Numbered from the stretch's first letter, positions 1 through 9,669 are shown. The stretch is 64,000 nt of DNA from Shewanella sp. MTB7 (GCF_027571385.1 NZ_CP085636.1:3972001-4036000); one strand, 5' to 3'. The notes: a model not told the origin generated them from the letters alone. Numbers and translations are program-made.

Positions 1-575
1 CAATTATGCTTTTTTAGCTCTTCGGGTGTATGAGGTACAGAAAAACGTTCGATGTAACTTGGAGAACAACACACTTTAAGGGGATATCTGAGCAATGATC
101 GCTTGACCAACAAACTGTCCTTTTCTTGGTAGCCTTGATAAGTCGCGTTAGCACGAATAGCAAAATCAACCTCCCCGATATGATCCATCTCATAAGCGGT
201 TTCAACAATCTTAAATGAGACATAGGGATATTCACACAGATACTCACCCACAACTTTACTGAGAAATTTATTGGCAAATAGAGGGGTACTGGCAATACGA
301 ATAACTCCTCTATCATCATTGCCTAAGTTCTGGATCTCAGTAAGAATGTCATCAATCTCGGTATTTACATGACAAAAGCGATCAAACAGACGCTCACCTG
401 CTTGTGTCGGAACCACTTTACGAGTTGAGCGCTTTAGCAAGCTCACCCCCATATTATCCTCTAACTCAATAATCCAACGACTACCTGCTGAAGCAGAAAT
501 ACCATACTGCTTGGCTGCATCACTAAAAGATCCTGTTCTAACTACATGCAAAAAATAGACAATTTTATCTAGCAT
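1..575 (-). CDS. LysR-family transcriptional regulator (3' end outside window)
   Basis: Reading the minus strand from an ATG at 575 gives an open frame of about 191 codons that runs off the window edge. The N-terminus (MLDKIVYFLHVVRTGSFSDA) is a typical LysR winged-HTH start, with the recognition helix around residues 20-40. It continues through a linker helix into a substrate-binding domain (for example IRIASTPLFANKFLSKVV). The HTH, linker and first effector-domain strands are present; the C-terminus is cut. It is divergent from the reductase/thiolase pair at 880-2926, the usual arrangement for a LysR protein controlling its neighbours, but that target is inference. The effector is unknown. 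Confidence 0.88.
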   Translation of the reverse strand, partial: MLDKIVYFLHVVRTGSFSDAAKQYGISASAGSRWIIELEDNMGVSLLKRSTRKVVPTQAGERLFDRFCHVNTEIDDILTEIQNLGNDDRGVIRIASTPLFANKFLSKVVGEYLCEYPYVSFKIVETAYEMDHIGEVDFAIRANATYQGYQEKDSLLVKRSLLRYPLKVCCSPSYIERFSVPHTPEELKKHN

Positions 576-879
576 AGAGACTTCACTGTTGATGAATGTT
601 GGGGTCAATCACAAATTAACCGTTTGAAATACATGCTGAACAAGTGAAGCTTAATGCCGATAGCATCACTTATAAAGCCATATCGTAAGCATAACCCCAC
701 AATTACCAAACACTATCCCATATAAATTGTAGAGAAATGTTTTTTATCCCTATTTTGCAATAGTGTTTTGTTCCATTAACGCTAAACATTCAATGATCCT
801 GCGCCTAAAATAGTTTCAAATCTAAGCAAATATCGCTTCTTAGTAGACATTTGCTCACTCTCAAAATGGTGGAATAATT
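576..879. other. divergent intergenic region
   Basis: About 300 bases between the LysR gene and the SDR gene, AT-rich. It should hold both promoters and the LysR binding site. No strong palindrome or clear -35/-10 pair stands out by eye. The SDR ribosome site (GGTGGAATA) lies just before 880. Confidence 0.5.
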
Positions 880-1614
880 ATGCTAAATAACAAGATCTGT
901 ATTGTCACTGGTGGCGCACAAGGTATTGGCCGCTGTATCGTAGAAACTTTCGCTAAACAAGGTGCGCTTAAGGTTTACGCTTGTGACATGAACCTTGAAG
1001 CGATGCGTGACCTTGAAACTTTATACAGTAATGTATCAGCCAAGCAACTTAACGTCTGTGATCGCAACGGTATTCAAGCGCTAATCGAAACACTAAAAGC
1101 TGAACATGGCAAAATTGATGTATTGGTCAATAATGCAGGCATTACCCGTGACAACTTGCTCAACAAAATGAGTGAGGATGACTGGGATATGGTCATCAAC
1201 GTTAACCTTAAAGGTGTGTTCAATATGACACAAGCTGTGGCGCCGTTAATGATTGAAAATGGTACTGGTTCAATCATTACTATGTCTTCTGTTGTTGGTA
1301 CTGACGGTAATATCGGACAGACAAACTATGCAGCCACTAAAGGCGGTGTGATCACCATGACCAAAGGTTGGGCTAAAGAGTTTTCCCGTAAGGGCGCACA
1401 AGTACGCGCAAACTGTGTGGCTCCTGGATTTATCGAAACACCTATGACCATTGAGCTGCCAGAAAAAGTACTCAATTTTATGAAAAGTAAAACACCACTT
1501 GGACGTATGGGCAAGCCTGAAGATATTGCAAATGGTGTACTTTTCCTTGCGAGTGACAGTGCCAGTTTCATCACTGGTCAGACACTAAAAATTGATGGAG
1601 GTCTTGTAATATAA
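880..1614 (+). CDS. SDR-family 3-oxoacyl / acetoacetyl-CoA reductase (FabG/PhaB-like)
   Basis: A 244-residue classical short-chain dehydrogenase, the normal length for FabG or PhaB. The cofactor motif TGGAQGIG is at residues 10-17 and NNAG at 84-87. The catalytic set is N109, S137, Y150 and K154 (NYAATK). Family knowledge: it reduces a 3-oxoacyl thioester to the 3-hydroxy form with NAD(P)H. A thiolase 85 bases downstream makes acetoacetyl-CoA the likely substrate, as in short-chain 3-hydroxyacyl-CoA metabolism. No polyester synthase is present in the window, so PHB synthesis is not supported. The start has a good ribosome site (GGTGGA). It could also be an alternative FabG. Confidence 0.87.
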   Translation: MLNNKICIVTGGAQGIGRCIVETFAKQGALKVYACDMNLEAMRDLETLYSNVSAKQLNVCDRNGIQALIETLKAEHGKIDVLVNNAGITRDNLLNKMSEDDWDMVINVNLKGVFNMTQAVAPLMIENGTGSIITMSSVVGTDGNIGQTNYAATKGGVITMTKGWAKEFSRKGAQVRANCVAPGFIETPMTIELPEKVLNFMKSKTPLGRMGKPEDIANGVLFLASDSASFITGQTLKIDGGLVI

Positions 1615-1699
1615 CTGAATAACATTCAATAACGTGTTGCTCGAGCATCGATTATTAAGCGTTACTCTAGTGTCAAAATAACTCAGTTTAGGAAAAAGT

Positions 1700-2926
1700 A
1701 TGAAAAAAGTATTTATTGTAGGTGCTAAGCGAACGGCGCTTGGTAGTTTTGGCGGAACACTTGCTTCAGTCCCTGCTCACCAACTTGGTGGGGAAGCCAT
1801 TAAAGCAGCATTGGCACAGTCTCAAGTTTTACCAGAGTATCTTGATGAAGTGATTGTCGGTAACGTACTCAGTGCAGGTCAAGGAATGGGACCTGGTAGA
1901 CAAGCGTCTCGCTATGCGGGAGTTCCTGATACAATTCCGGCTTATACCCTCAATATGATCTGCGGCAGCGGTATGAAAGTGGTTATCGAAGCTGCGACAA
2001 AGATTAAAGCTGGAGATGCTGATCTTATTGTTGCTGCGGGTATGGAGAACATGTCTAGTGCTCCCTATCTACTAAGTAGCAATAATCGCTTCGGTAGCAA
2101 GATGGGCAATCAAGAGCTTACCGACTCGATGATAAACGATGGTCTCACTGACGTCTTTAATCAGTATCACATGGGTGTTACTGCTGAAAATATCGCTAGC
2201 AAGTATGAGATCACTCGCGAGCAACAAGATGAATTTGCACTTCGCAGTCAGCAACGAGCATGTGCAGCAATTGAATCAGGCCGCTTCAAAGATGAGATAG
2301 TCCCAATTGAAGTGACACAGCGCAGAAAAACCTTCACCTTTGATACCGACGAATACCCAAGAGCAGATGCCACCATTGAGAGCTTAGCCAAGCTAAGACC
2401 CGCTTTCAAAAAAGAGGGCTCGGTGACAGCTGGCAATTCGTCAGGGATCAATGATGGTGGGGTAGCATTCGTTATTGCCTCAGAAGAAGCGGTTAAAAAA
2501 TACAACTTGCAGCCACTGGCTGAAATTACTAGCTATGGTCAAGGTGGGTTAGATCCAGCCTTTATGGGACTCGGTCCAGTACCCGCGATAAAGCAGGCGC
2601 TATCACGCGCGGATATGAAACTTAATCAGATTGAGTTATTCGAACTAAACGAAGCCTTTGCAGCTCAAGCTATTGGAGTGATGCACGCTCTGAGTGAAGA
2701 GCATAACACTGAGCTATCTTGGTTTGATGATAAAACAAACCTCAATGGTGGAGCCATTGCACTTGGCCATCCTCTAGGCGCTTCTGGTGGTAGAGTATTG
2801 ACAACCTTACTCTATGAACTTCAAAAGCAGGAGTTCACCTATGGACTGGCCTCTCTATGTATTGGCGGCGGCATGGGAACAGCAATCATTATTAAACGAG
2901 TCCTAAACAAGCTTGATAAATCATAA
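1700..2926 (+). CDS. atoB: acetyl-CoA C-acetyltransferase (thiolase)
   Basis: A 408-residue thiolase with the nucleophilic cysteine C88 (NMICGSGMK), H357 in GHPLGASG and the second catalytic cysteine C387 in CIGGGMG. These define the two halves of the thiolase fold. The enzyme condenses two acetyl-CoA to acetoacetyl-CoA or runs the reverse reaction. Its length and biosynthetic-type motifs fit AtoB/PhaA better than the long FadA type. It follows the SDR reductase in the same direction and is closed by a terminator at 2955, so the two probably form one transcript. The exact physiological direction is not visible from sequence. Confidence 0.88.
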   Translation: MKKVFIVGAKRTALGSFGGTLASVPAHQLGGEAIKAALAQSQVLPEYLDEVIVGNVLSAGQGMGPGRQASRYAGVPDTIPAYTLNMICGSGMKVVIEAATKIKAGDADLIVAAGMENMSSAPYLLSSNNRFGSKMGNQELTDSMINDGLTDVFNQYHMGVTAENIASKYEITREQQDEFALRSQQRACAAIESGRFKDEIVPIEVTQRRKTFTFDTDEYPRADATIESLAKLRPAFKKEGSVTAGNSSGINDGGVAFVIASEEAVKKYNLQPLAEITSYGQGGLDPAFMGLGPVPAIKQALSRADMKLNQIELFELNEAFAAQAIGVMHALSEEHNTELSWFDDKTNLNGGAIALGHPLGASGGRVLTTLLYELQKQEFTYGLASLCIGGGMGTAIIIKRVLNKLDKS

Positions 2927-2954
2927 TTTGCCCACACAAGTGCTATTAAAATGG

Positions 2955-2981
2955 AAAAAGGCTCAAGTTGAGCCTTTTTTA
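2955..2981 (+). terminator. Rho-independent terminator after thiolase
   Basis: AAAAGGCTCAA pairs with TTGAGCCTTTT and is followed by a T-run, 29 bases after the thiolase stop. Confidence 0.85.
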
Positions 2982-3084
2982 TTATTTAGTATTTCATCAC
3001 TATCGAACTTGATAAACACGATTACCTTTACCTCTACATATTAACTGTTATTATATACAGCATTATTTTCTTGCTTGTATATTC

Positions 3085-5157
3085 ATGCTATCCGCAGACG
3101 TTAAAACACAGATCCGTTCAATATATAAAGATATTGCTGCAGCCTTACCAAACTTTCGTTCTAGACGTGAGCAAAACTATATCGTCGCCGAAATATCAAA
3201 AACACTGGCAGGCGAATACGACAAGCAAAGAAGAATCATCGTCGTAGAAGCTGGCACCGGAATTGGTAAGTCATTAGCCTATTTATTGGGCGCGATACCT
3301 TTAGCGCTTGCCAATAAGAAAAAGGTCTGCATAGCCACGGCAACGGTTGCGCTACAGGAACAGTTGCTGCACAAAGATCTGCCCTTTTTCCTTGCACAAT
3401 CTGAGTTGAATTTTACTTTTGGTTTAGTCAAAGGTCGTCAAAGGTATGTCTGCCTTTCAAAGCTGCAGATGCTGATAGGCGCCGACGATGGCACCCAGAT
3501 GGCGATGTGGCAAACAAAACCAGACACGAGTCAAATAGCACAATTACAAGCTTTGTTTAAGCAATACCATGAAGGTAAGTGGAACGGTGAACGTGACACC
3601 TTAACAGAACAACTCCCTGACCACATTTGGCAACAAATCGCCTGTGATAAGCACAGTTGTCATAAACAGCTCGCCAGTCATAGAAACTGTCCTTTCCATA
3701 AAGCCCGTGAAGATATCGACACCTGGGATGTGCTTATTGCCAACCACAGTTTGCTTTTTGCCGATCTTGAGTTGGGTGGAGGAGTGATACTGCCAGATCC
3801 TGAGGATCTCTATTATATCATCGATGAAGCCCATCACTTGCCCCAAGTCGCTAGGGACTTCTCCAGTGCTCAATCAACGTTGAGAGGGGCTATCGACTGG
3901 CTGGAAAAAATAGACAAGACCAGTAGCAAACTACAGTCTCAAATAAAGAGTAATCACATTATTGCGCCAGTACAGACGATGCATGATCACATCACTGATT
4001 TAACGGGTCAATTGAACCTTATCGCACACTACTGTGATACTCAAACTGCGCGATTCGATAATCCAGAAAACCGTTTCCGCTTTGAGCACGGCAAACTACC
4101 TGATGGGCTATTAAGCCAAGCTGAAAACCTCGCCACAACATCAAACAAAGCACTAAAACAGTTTAATAAGATGCAAACCTTATTGGCTGAAGCGATAAAA
4201 GATGGTGAAATTCCCAAGCACCAAGCTGAACAGCTTTTATCAGAAACAGGCTTTATGTTACAACGACTTGAAAACCTGCAAAAGCTGTGGAAGATGATGG
4301 CCAAGGTTGATAATGCTAAGGGTGCACCTATGGCCCGCTGGATAGAGTTACTCACAGGAAAACAACTAGATTACCTGTTCAATGCATCTCCTATTGAAGT
4401 TGGTTTTATGCTTGAAAAGCTGCTTTGGGAGAAAGCCGCTGGCGTCGTTTTGTGTAGCGCCACATTAAGATCGTTAAATAATTTTGATCACTTTACTCGA
4501 CAAGTTGGCTTATCGGTAAACGATGGTAGTCGCTTTTTAGCGTTAGATTCTCCCTTCGATTTCGAACAAAATGCAACACTGTATCTGCCAAAAATGAAAA
4601 CTGAACCAACTGATGATAAATATACTGAAGAGTTAGCTGAGCAGATCATTACCTTAGTCGATGGTGAACAAGCGACCTTAGTGCTATTTGCATCATATTG
4701 GCAGATGGAAAAAGTATTTGACCTCGTTGAAAATAAGATTAAAACAGGTCTGCAGATCCAAGGTACCGCTTCAAGACAAGATATACTCACTAAACATAAG
4801 CAGAGATGTGATAACAACGAACCAAGTATTATTTTTGGCACCGGCAGTTTCTCCGAGGGACTCGATCTCCCAGGAGATTACTTAACCAACTTGATTATTA
4901 CTAAGCTTCCTTTTGCAGTACCAACCTCACCTGTTGAGCAAGCTCATGCAGAATATATAAAGATTAAAGGGGGTAACCCTTTTCTGCAACTGACAATTCC
5001 AGACGCATCACGTAAATTGATACAAAGCTGTGGTAGATTACTGCGTAAAGAGCAAGATTATGGCCGTATAACCATTTTAGATAGAAGACTTGTTAGTAAA
5101 AGATATGGGAAGTCATTACTCGATGCTCTCCCTCCTTTTCGCCGTGTGATAGAGTAG
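3085..5157 (+). CDS. dinG: ATP-dependent DNA helicase, DinG family
   Basis: A 690-residue superfamily-2 helicase of the XPD/DinG type. Walker A GTGIGKS is at 57-63 and the DEAH-type box DEAHH at 247-251. Four cysteines (C123, C187, C192, C202) lie between them, where DinG-type enzymes bind a 4Fe-4S cluster. A SATL motif and the C-terminal QSCGRLLR motif (motif VI) are present. Family role: 5'-3' unwinding of R-loops, D-loops and forked DNA during repair. YoaA is the closest alternative name; the full length and the LPDPEDLYYIIDEAHH context favour DinG. A TSUP permease starts 8 bases downstream. Confidence 0.87.
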   Translation: MLSADVKTQIRSIYKDIAAALPNFRSRREQNYIVAEISKTLAGEYDKQRRIIVVEAGTGIGKSLAYLLGAIPLALANKKKVCIATATVALQEQLLHKDLPFFLAQSELNFTFGLVKGRQRYVCLSKLQMLIGADDGTQMAMWQTKPDTSQIAQLQALFKQYHEGKWNGERDTLTEQLPDHIWQQIACDKHSCHKQLASHRNCPFHKAREDIDTWDVLIANHSLLFADLELGGGVILPDPEDLYYIIDEAHHLPQVARDFSSAQSTLRGAIDWLEKIDKTSSKLQSQIKSNHIIAPVQTMHDHITDLTGQLNLIAHYCDTQTARFDNPENRFRFEHGKLPDGLLSQAENLATTSNKALKQFNKMQTLLAEAIKDGEIPKHQAEQLLSETGFMLQRLENLQKLWKMMAKVDNAKGAPMARWIELLTGKQLDYLFNASPIEVGFMLEKLLWEKAAGVVLCSATLRSLNNFDHFTRQVGLSVNDGSRFLALDSPFDFEQNATLYLPKMKTEPTDDKYTEELAEQIITLVDGEQATLVLFASYWQMEKVFDLVENKIKTGLQIQGTASRQDILTKHKQRCDNNEPSIIFGTGSFSEGLDLPGDYLTNLIITKLPFAVPTSPVEQAHAEYIKIKGGNPFLQLTIPDASRKLIQSCGRLLRKEQDYGRITILDRRLVSKRYGKSLLDALPPFRRVIE

Positions 5158-5165
5158 GAATACCT

Positions 5166-5936
5166 TTGGATCTACTGCTAGAGCCCACTACTTGGGCCAT
5201 TCTTGCTGGCATAGGGTTAATTGCAGGATTTATTGATGCTGTTGCCGGTGGTGGTGGATTGCTCTCAATTCCGGCCTTACTCACATTAGGAATCTCTCCG
5301 CACTTAGCGTTAGGCACTAATAAGCTTGCCGCTTGTTTTGGCTCATCGATGGCCGCCTTAACCTACTATCAGCAAAATCTTTTCTCACCTAAGCTTTGGT
5401 ACCACACTTTTATTGCCACATTTTTAGGCGCGATAACAGGGACATTTTTAGTCCATTACATAGACAAACAGTGGCTTGAAAAAGCACTACCCCTAATCAT
5501 TATTGCCATTGCTCTCTATACCTTAGTCAAACCTAATGCGATGGGTTGTAAAGAGTATGCGCCTCTTAGAAAACCCGCAACCCGTTTGAAACAATGGTTA
5601 CTGGCTTTCCCATTGGGCTTTTATGATGGCTTTGCAGGTCCTGGCACCGGCGCTTTCTGGACAATCACCAGCACAAATTATTATCATCAACCCCTCTTAT
5701 ATAGCTGCGGGTTAGCGCGTGCGATGACCTTTGTCAGTAACCTCACCTCATTAGTGATCTTTTTTGCACTAGGTCAAGTTAACGTGATTTTAGGCTTATC
5801 CATGGGAGTATGTATGATGTTAGGCTCATACATTGGCGCACGCTCAGCAATAAAATTCGGAGCCCAATTTATTCGGCCTGTATTTATTGTTATTGTCCTT
5901 CTTATTGCGATTAAATTAGCTTGGAGTGCCTGGTGA
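5166..5936 (+). CDS. TSUP-family (YfcA-like) membrane permease
   Basis: A 256-residue integral membrane protein with the N-terminal signature AGFIDAVAGGGGLLSIPALL and about seven to eight hydrophobic segments, as in the TauE/SafE/DUF81 (TSUP) family. Members export or import sulfonates, sulfite or related anions; the substrate cannot be told here. The start is TTG at 5166 with AGGAA five bases upstream; no ATG gives a better start. It lies between dinG and priC with very short gaps, and its stop overlaps the priC start, so the three genes look co-transcribed. Confidence 0.83.
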   Translation: MDLLLEPTTWAILAGIGLIAGFIDAVAGGGGLLSIPALLTLGISPHLALGTNKLAACFGSSMAALTYYQQNLFSPKLWYHTFIATFLGAITGTFLVHYIDKQWLEKALPLIIIAIALYTLVKPNAMGCKEYAPLRKPATRLKQWLLAFPLGFYDGFAGPGTGAFWTITSTNYYHQPLLYSCGLARAMTFVSNLTSLVIFFALGQVNVILGLSMGVCMMLGSYIGARSAIKFGAQFIRPVFIVIVLLIAIKLAWSAW

Positions 5937-6607
5937 CAACAAGTGAATTACTCAAACGATTACGAATCCAACATAAGCAGTTAGAGCAAGAAGTGCTTCA
6001 ACATGATGCGAAACTTCCCAAAGGGCAGAGACGCTTAATGCAAGATACTGAACGCTTTAACGATAGCCTATTTATACAAACAGGCGCTGAGTTAACCCCT
6101 TGTATTGGCCAAATTGATAAGAGCATTCAGCAGTTAGAAAAACTGATTAAAGCTAATATGTCACTTAATACGATTCTATTAAGCTGTGAACGTATTCAAG
6201 ATAGGTTTACCGCAGTAAAGCGTGCCCTAGCAACGACATCTTTAGATGTTAAATCCGCAGAGCAGCAGAAACAGATACGTATTGCTAAAGCCCAGCAGCG
6301 TCGGCGTCAGTCGCACAATAACAGTGGTTTTGACTGGATAGCGGCAGGCGTCATGCAAAACAGTCATCAGCTCTATGATGAGTTAAACAAGCACTTAAAC
6401 TGGGTAACAGCATTTGAACAGAAAATTCAAAATTTACAATCTGAACTCGAATACTGTCATAGTAATGACAAAATTAAGATGCAAAATGAGATCCTTCTTG
6501 TCCATCGACGTTTAGGTAAATGTCGACAGGCTATTAGCTATATAGAAGAACGTATTCAGGCGTTTGAACGTCCTCAAACACATACGTTCAGAAGTTTTAA
6601 TCGTTAA
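5933..6607 (+). CDS. priC: primosomal replication protein PriC-like
   Basis: A basic, mostly helical protein of about 224 residues. Its C-terminal segment RRLGKCRQAISYIEERIQAF matches the end of the PriC (primosomal N'') family, which loads DnaB at stalled forks. The probable start is GTG at 5933, overlapping the upstream stop (GTGA), with GGAG about six bases before; a TTG at 5921 is the alternative. It is longer than the E. coli protein. The pairing with dinG, another fork-repair gene, fits the call. The N-terminal half is weakly conserved by eye, so moderate confidence. Confidence 0.68.
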   Translation: MTTSELLKRLRIQHKQLEQEVLQHDAKLPKGQRRLMQDTERFNDSLFIQTGAELTPCIGQIDKSIQQLEKLIKANMSLNTILLSCERIQDRFTAVKRALATTSLDVKSAEQQKQIRIAKAQQRRRQSHNNSGFDWIAAGVMQNSHQLYDELNKHLNWVTAFEQKIQNLQSELEYCHSNDKIKMQNEILLVHRRLGKCRQAISYIEERIQAFERPQTHTFRSFNR

Positions 6608-6616
6608 GGAGCTACA

Positions 6617-7300
6617 ATGAAATCAGTTATGCCAGTCACCGCCATCATCGCTCTGCTTGGTTCCTCCACAGCGCTAGCTGCGAACCTGAATATCCCAATG
6701 GCATTCGAGTATCTAGCAGTGGATGGAACAGAAGTCGGGTCGAGTTTATTTAACCATAAAGCAGACATTGAGTTAGATAATGGTGTCCATAAAATAGCTA
6801 TTCGTTACCATGACATGGTCCAGGATGACTTCAGTGACGGCGAAAGCTTTATCAAATCATCCCCTTTTATCGTTACGTTAACGGTAGATGGTGATCATGA
6901 GTACAGCCTAAAAGCGGCTGATGGTGTGATTAGAAACCCTAAGTCTTTTGCTAAATCACCTAAGGTTGTGATCACTCGTCATGATTCTGGCGTCGTCGAT
7001 TACAGCGTTAAGCAAACTGATTTTACCGAAGACTCATTTGTAAAAAGTATATTCGGTGGTGGAAGCGGTCAAGATGTGGCAAGTTTGTCGAGTACTGCAA
7101 CTGGAGCTGGGCTCGCTGTCACAACCACAACAACAGCTGCCGCTTCAATCACTGCCCCCATTAGTAAACCAGCACCAATAGATTCGATGACAGGTAAGCA
7201 AGATGCTGGTCACGCAGAACAGATGCTTCAATATTGGTGGTTACATGCCGATCATAAAACAAGAAAAGAATTTATGAGTTGGGCCATTCAACAACTTTAA
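6617..7300 (+). CDS. YccT/DUF2057-family secreted protein
   Basis: A 227-residue protein with a clear signal peptide (residues 1-21, cut after ALA-A). The body begins LNIPMAFEYLAVDG, typical of the DUF2057 (YccT) family. A later Thr/Ala-rich linker (TTTTTAAASITAP) precedes a C-terminal patch QMLQYWWLHADHKTRKEFMS. It should be periplasmic or exported. E. coli YccT affects curli assembly; whether that applies here is unknown. It starts 9 bases after priC with a good ribosome site (AAGGAGC). Confidence 0.72.
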   Translation: MKSVMPVTAIIALLGSSTALAANLNIPMAFEYLAVDGTEVGSSLFNHKADIELDNGVHKIAIRYHDMVQDDFSDGESFIKSSPFIVTLTVDGDHEYSLKAADGVIRNPKSFAKSPKVVITRHDSGVVDYSVKQTDFTEDSFVKSIFGGGSGQDVASLSSTATGAGLAVTTTTTAAASITAPISKPAPIDSMTGKQDAGHAEQMLQYWWLHADHKTRKEFMSWAIQQL

Positions 7301-7328
7301 AGTAAAAATACGATAAAATAACACCTCA

Positions 7329-7353
7329 AATGCCGGCAACTCTAGCCGGCATG
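7329..7353 (+). terminator. hairpin after YccT-like gene
   Basis: ATGCCGGC and GCCGGCAT pair perfectly around a 7-base loop, 30 bases after the stop. The following T-run is poor, so termination strength is uncertain. Confidence 0.55.
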
Positions 7354-7589
7354 TTACGCTTTATACAAGCTCATGAGCAGTACTCTCTCTTGCTGTACAT
7401 TAAAAGTCCCCTGTAAAATAGTATTTAAGCTTAACTAGGGGAAATTATCCCTAACAGGCACTAGAATTAGGATAGACGTGTTATGCATATTTCTTATTGC
7501 CGAAAAGCAATTTTGGTAGCACACTAAATTCTGACATGATGTCACCCCATAGAAAGCAGCAATGGAACACCAATACCAGGGAGCATACT

Positions 7590-7859
7590 ATGCAACTAGA
7601 GATTCGAAACTATTACGAAGTGTTGTTAATGGAACTCATTTCAGATGAAGGTTTATTCGATGAGCTACCCGAAGAATTTCTCTCAGATCTATGTTGTGTC
7701 ACGCTCAACCAACTTCCCGTAAGGTATGTTCGTCACTTAGTCGACACCCACTTTTTTGAAGACTATGCCGAACTCGAACAGATGAAAACAGAGATCCAAG
7801 TCGCCCTAGAAAAATCCCGCGCATTCCTCAAGGCGAACCTTAAAAAAGACGAAGAATAA
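7590..7859 (+). CDS. ComFB-like small protein (late competence ComFB family)
   Basis: An 89-residue acidic protein. The core FLSDLCCVTLNQLPVRYVRH is characteristic of the ComFB domain (cysteine-containing helix, then LNxLPxRYVxH). The open frame extends upstream to 7497, but the ATG at 7590 has AGGGAG six bases before it and gives the family's usual length. Some ComFB-domain proteins are reported to bind cyclic di-nucleotides; nothing in the sequence proves that here. It is a single gene closed by a terminator at 7866. Confidence 0.72.
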   Translation: MQLEIRNYYEVLLMELISDEGLFDELPEEFLSDLCCVTLNQLPVRYVRHLVDTHFFEDYAELEQMKTEIQVALEKSRAFLKANLKKDEE

Positions 7860-7865
7860 ACAGAC

Positions 7866-7911
7866 GAGCCCATCGATTGTCACTTTGATAGCAACAATGG
7901 GCTCTTTGTTA
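7866..7911 (+). terminator. terminator after comFB-like gene
   Basis: GAGCCCAT..ATTGT pairs with ACAATGGGCTC (2-base bulge), then CTTTGTTATTTG, seven bases after the stop. Confidence 0.65.
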
Positions 7912-8159
7912 TTTGTTTGCCCCAATGGCAACGTAAAGCGCCCACCTTTCCGCTTATCATCCGCAACTTCCCTCCTCATCGCTAACTTTTTTGTTTTGAG
8001 CTATTTTAAAGAAAAAGCAAAAGATACTCTCACCACGGAGTACACGGAGGTAAAGATGGAGGTAAATCTACTTTGAACAGGGTTACATTTTCTGGTTTGG
8101 CTTTAGGCTGAGCTGGTATTGGGTGGGGTGTTTGAAGGCCGAACTTTCATTGTTATCTA

Positions 8160-8295
8160 TCGCTTACAGCGTGCTTATGTGCAGATACTTCTGTGACACG
8201 ACACGAGTATATCCCTATAGTCTCGGCCGTGACATCCATGTCACGGACGGTCACAGCCGCACCTACACCCGCTTATCAATCTCTTCGATTTAGCC
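8160..8295 (-). repeat. dispersed repeat, copy A (inverted relative to B and C)
   Basis: Read on the minus strand, this segment matches 11101-11237 and 11374-11510 in order: CGAAGAGAT, GTGTAxxTGCGGCTxTG, a variable hairpin, TATAGGGATATAC (A and B), AGAAGTATxTxCACAT, then GCxxGCTGxAAGC. The hairpin here is GTGACATGGATGTCAC (read on the minus strand), with the apex ATGGAT. No ORF spans it. The rest of 7912-8598 holds no recognisable gene. Confidence 0.75.
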
Positions 8296-8495
8296 TTCTA
8301 GTAGTGCGTATCGATCCAGAATAGCGTAATTAGCTACAAGCCCTTTGTTTCTCTAGTCTCTCGCTCATAAACTCAGTTACCAGAAGTAACTATTCGCCTT
8401 GCATCTCCCCTTGCAACCCCGACGAAACTGTCTTCCTCGTATTCCATTTCAAATTCACTAACGCTTCCAATGATACATCCTGCACCTCGAAAGCT

Positions 8496-8517
8496 AAGCT
8501 CGCATCCATGCGAGCTT
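8496..8517. repeat. 22-bp palindrome with ATGGAT apex
   Basis: AAGCTCGCAT CC ATGCGAGCTT is a perfect inverted repeat of 10-base arms. On the minus strand its centre reads ATGGAT, the same apex as the hairpins in the dispersed repeats. It lies about 80 bases past the 3' end of the broken transposase. Confidence 0.7.
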
Positions 8518-8598
8518 TACGCAATTTGAAACTCTATACTTCGGCAATTTCCAACGGGGAGTCTTGTAACCTGCTGCAGCATTTGGCTTCTCGTCATT

Positions 8599-9669
8599 TT
8601 AGGGTGATGGATGAATTGCTTTGCTAGATGCCTTGCCTTTGCACCATTTTCCGCTTTGGTTCTTCCTCTTAAATTCACACATTGCATCCCAACGACCGCT
8701 AATCCCACTGTATTGACGACGAAACTCTTGGGTTGAGGTTAACCAAGCATCAGATGAAATACCAAGCTCACAAAGTAGTTTGGGACGGCTTGAACCAATA
8801 AAGCCTTTCTTATCATGTCTAATAGCTCTACCTGTCCAATCAATGAGTTGTAGGTAATCAGAAAAGTGAAATGGAATACCGGATTGTGTTGCCTGGTGAG
8901 TTGCACCATCAAATTCAGCAAGGGGTTTTAATGGCATTACAGTGATGGATTCTGCTTTATCATCTGCTGTTGTTATAGATTTTGCTTGAGTATCTCGCAC
9001 CACGCTAAACTCTACATTTAGCTCGCCAATACGCTCTTGAACCGAAGTAAAATCAGAGTCTTGCAGCGAGTCTGCAATACCCGCTCTGATAGGGTTTAAA
9101 TCCACATACATCATACATGCAAGGACTGCTTGTTCATCGAGCAGAGCTTGTGACTTGAAACGTCCCTCCCAGAAAGCACCTTTACACTCATCTTCACGAT
9201 TAGCTTTTCGTGCAACCTCCTCATTGAGACAGCACACCTCTTCATTAAATCAAGGGCAACTAATACTAGATAAGCGTTCCTGCCACTCTGCGATAAGTCC
9301 ATCCAGCAGTATCAGCTCCCCCTCAATAAGTCCTTCACCTTTCATGTATTTAGAAGCCACTTCATTACCGTGGAATAACTGCTGCCAGCGACTAATCACA
9401 CCTCGATGACTTAAGGCATTAGCTTCATTCAAGTCAATCTTGAGCACTAAATGATAGTGATTGCTCATCACCGCATAAGCACATATATCAATACAAAATA
9501 TGGTAGAAAGCGCTTTGATTTTATCGACAATCCAACCACGTCGATGCTCAAAACTCTTTCCCGTCAGTTTATCTTCACCGCAGAGGTAAGCCATTCTAAC
9601 ACAACGATTAATTACATGATAAAATGGCGTTGTTTCTGCATCAATTAAGAGCCGGCGAGCTGAAGTCAT
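8599..9669 (-). pseudogene. REP-associated tyrosine transposase (IS200-like, Y1/HUH), broken
   Basis: Two minus-strand frames in the same phase are split by a TGA at 9250-9252. The N-terminal part (from ATG 9669) has the start TTPFYHVINRCVRMAYLCGE and the HUH motif MSNHYHLVL. The C-terminal part has GAFWEGRFKSQALLDE and MYVDLNPIRAGI, hallmarks of RAYT-type transposases. The junction (SSISCP-stop-FNEEVCCLNEE) also looks a few residues too long compared with family members as I remember them, so small insertions probably accompany the stop. These single-domain enzymes mobilise or maintain REP-like palindromes. No terminal inverted repeats are expected. Probably inactive. Confidence 0.82.

Noticed and set aside
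7885..8076. 63-codon ORF after comFB
   Set aside because: Starts inside the comFB terminator and covers low-complexity CACGGAG repeats; no protein features.
9238..9252. Programmed recoding of the RAYT TGA
   Set aside because: No slippery sequence, and family members as remembered are single uninterrupted frames with a shorter junction.
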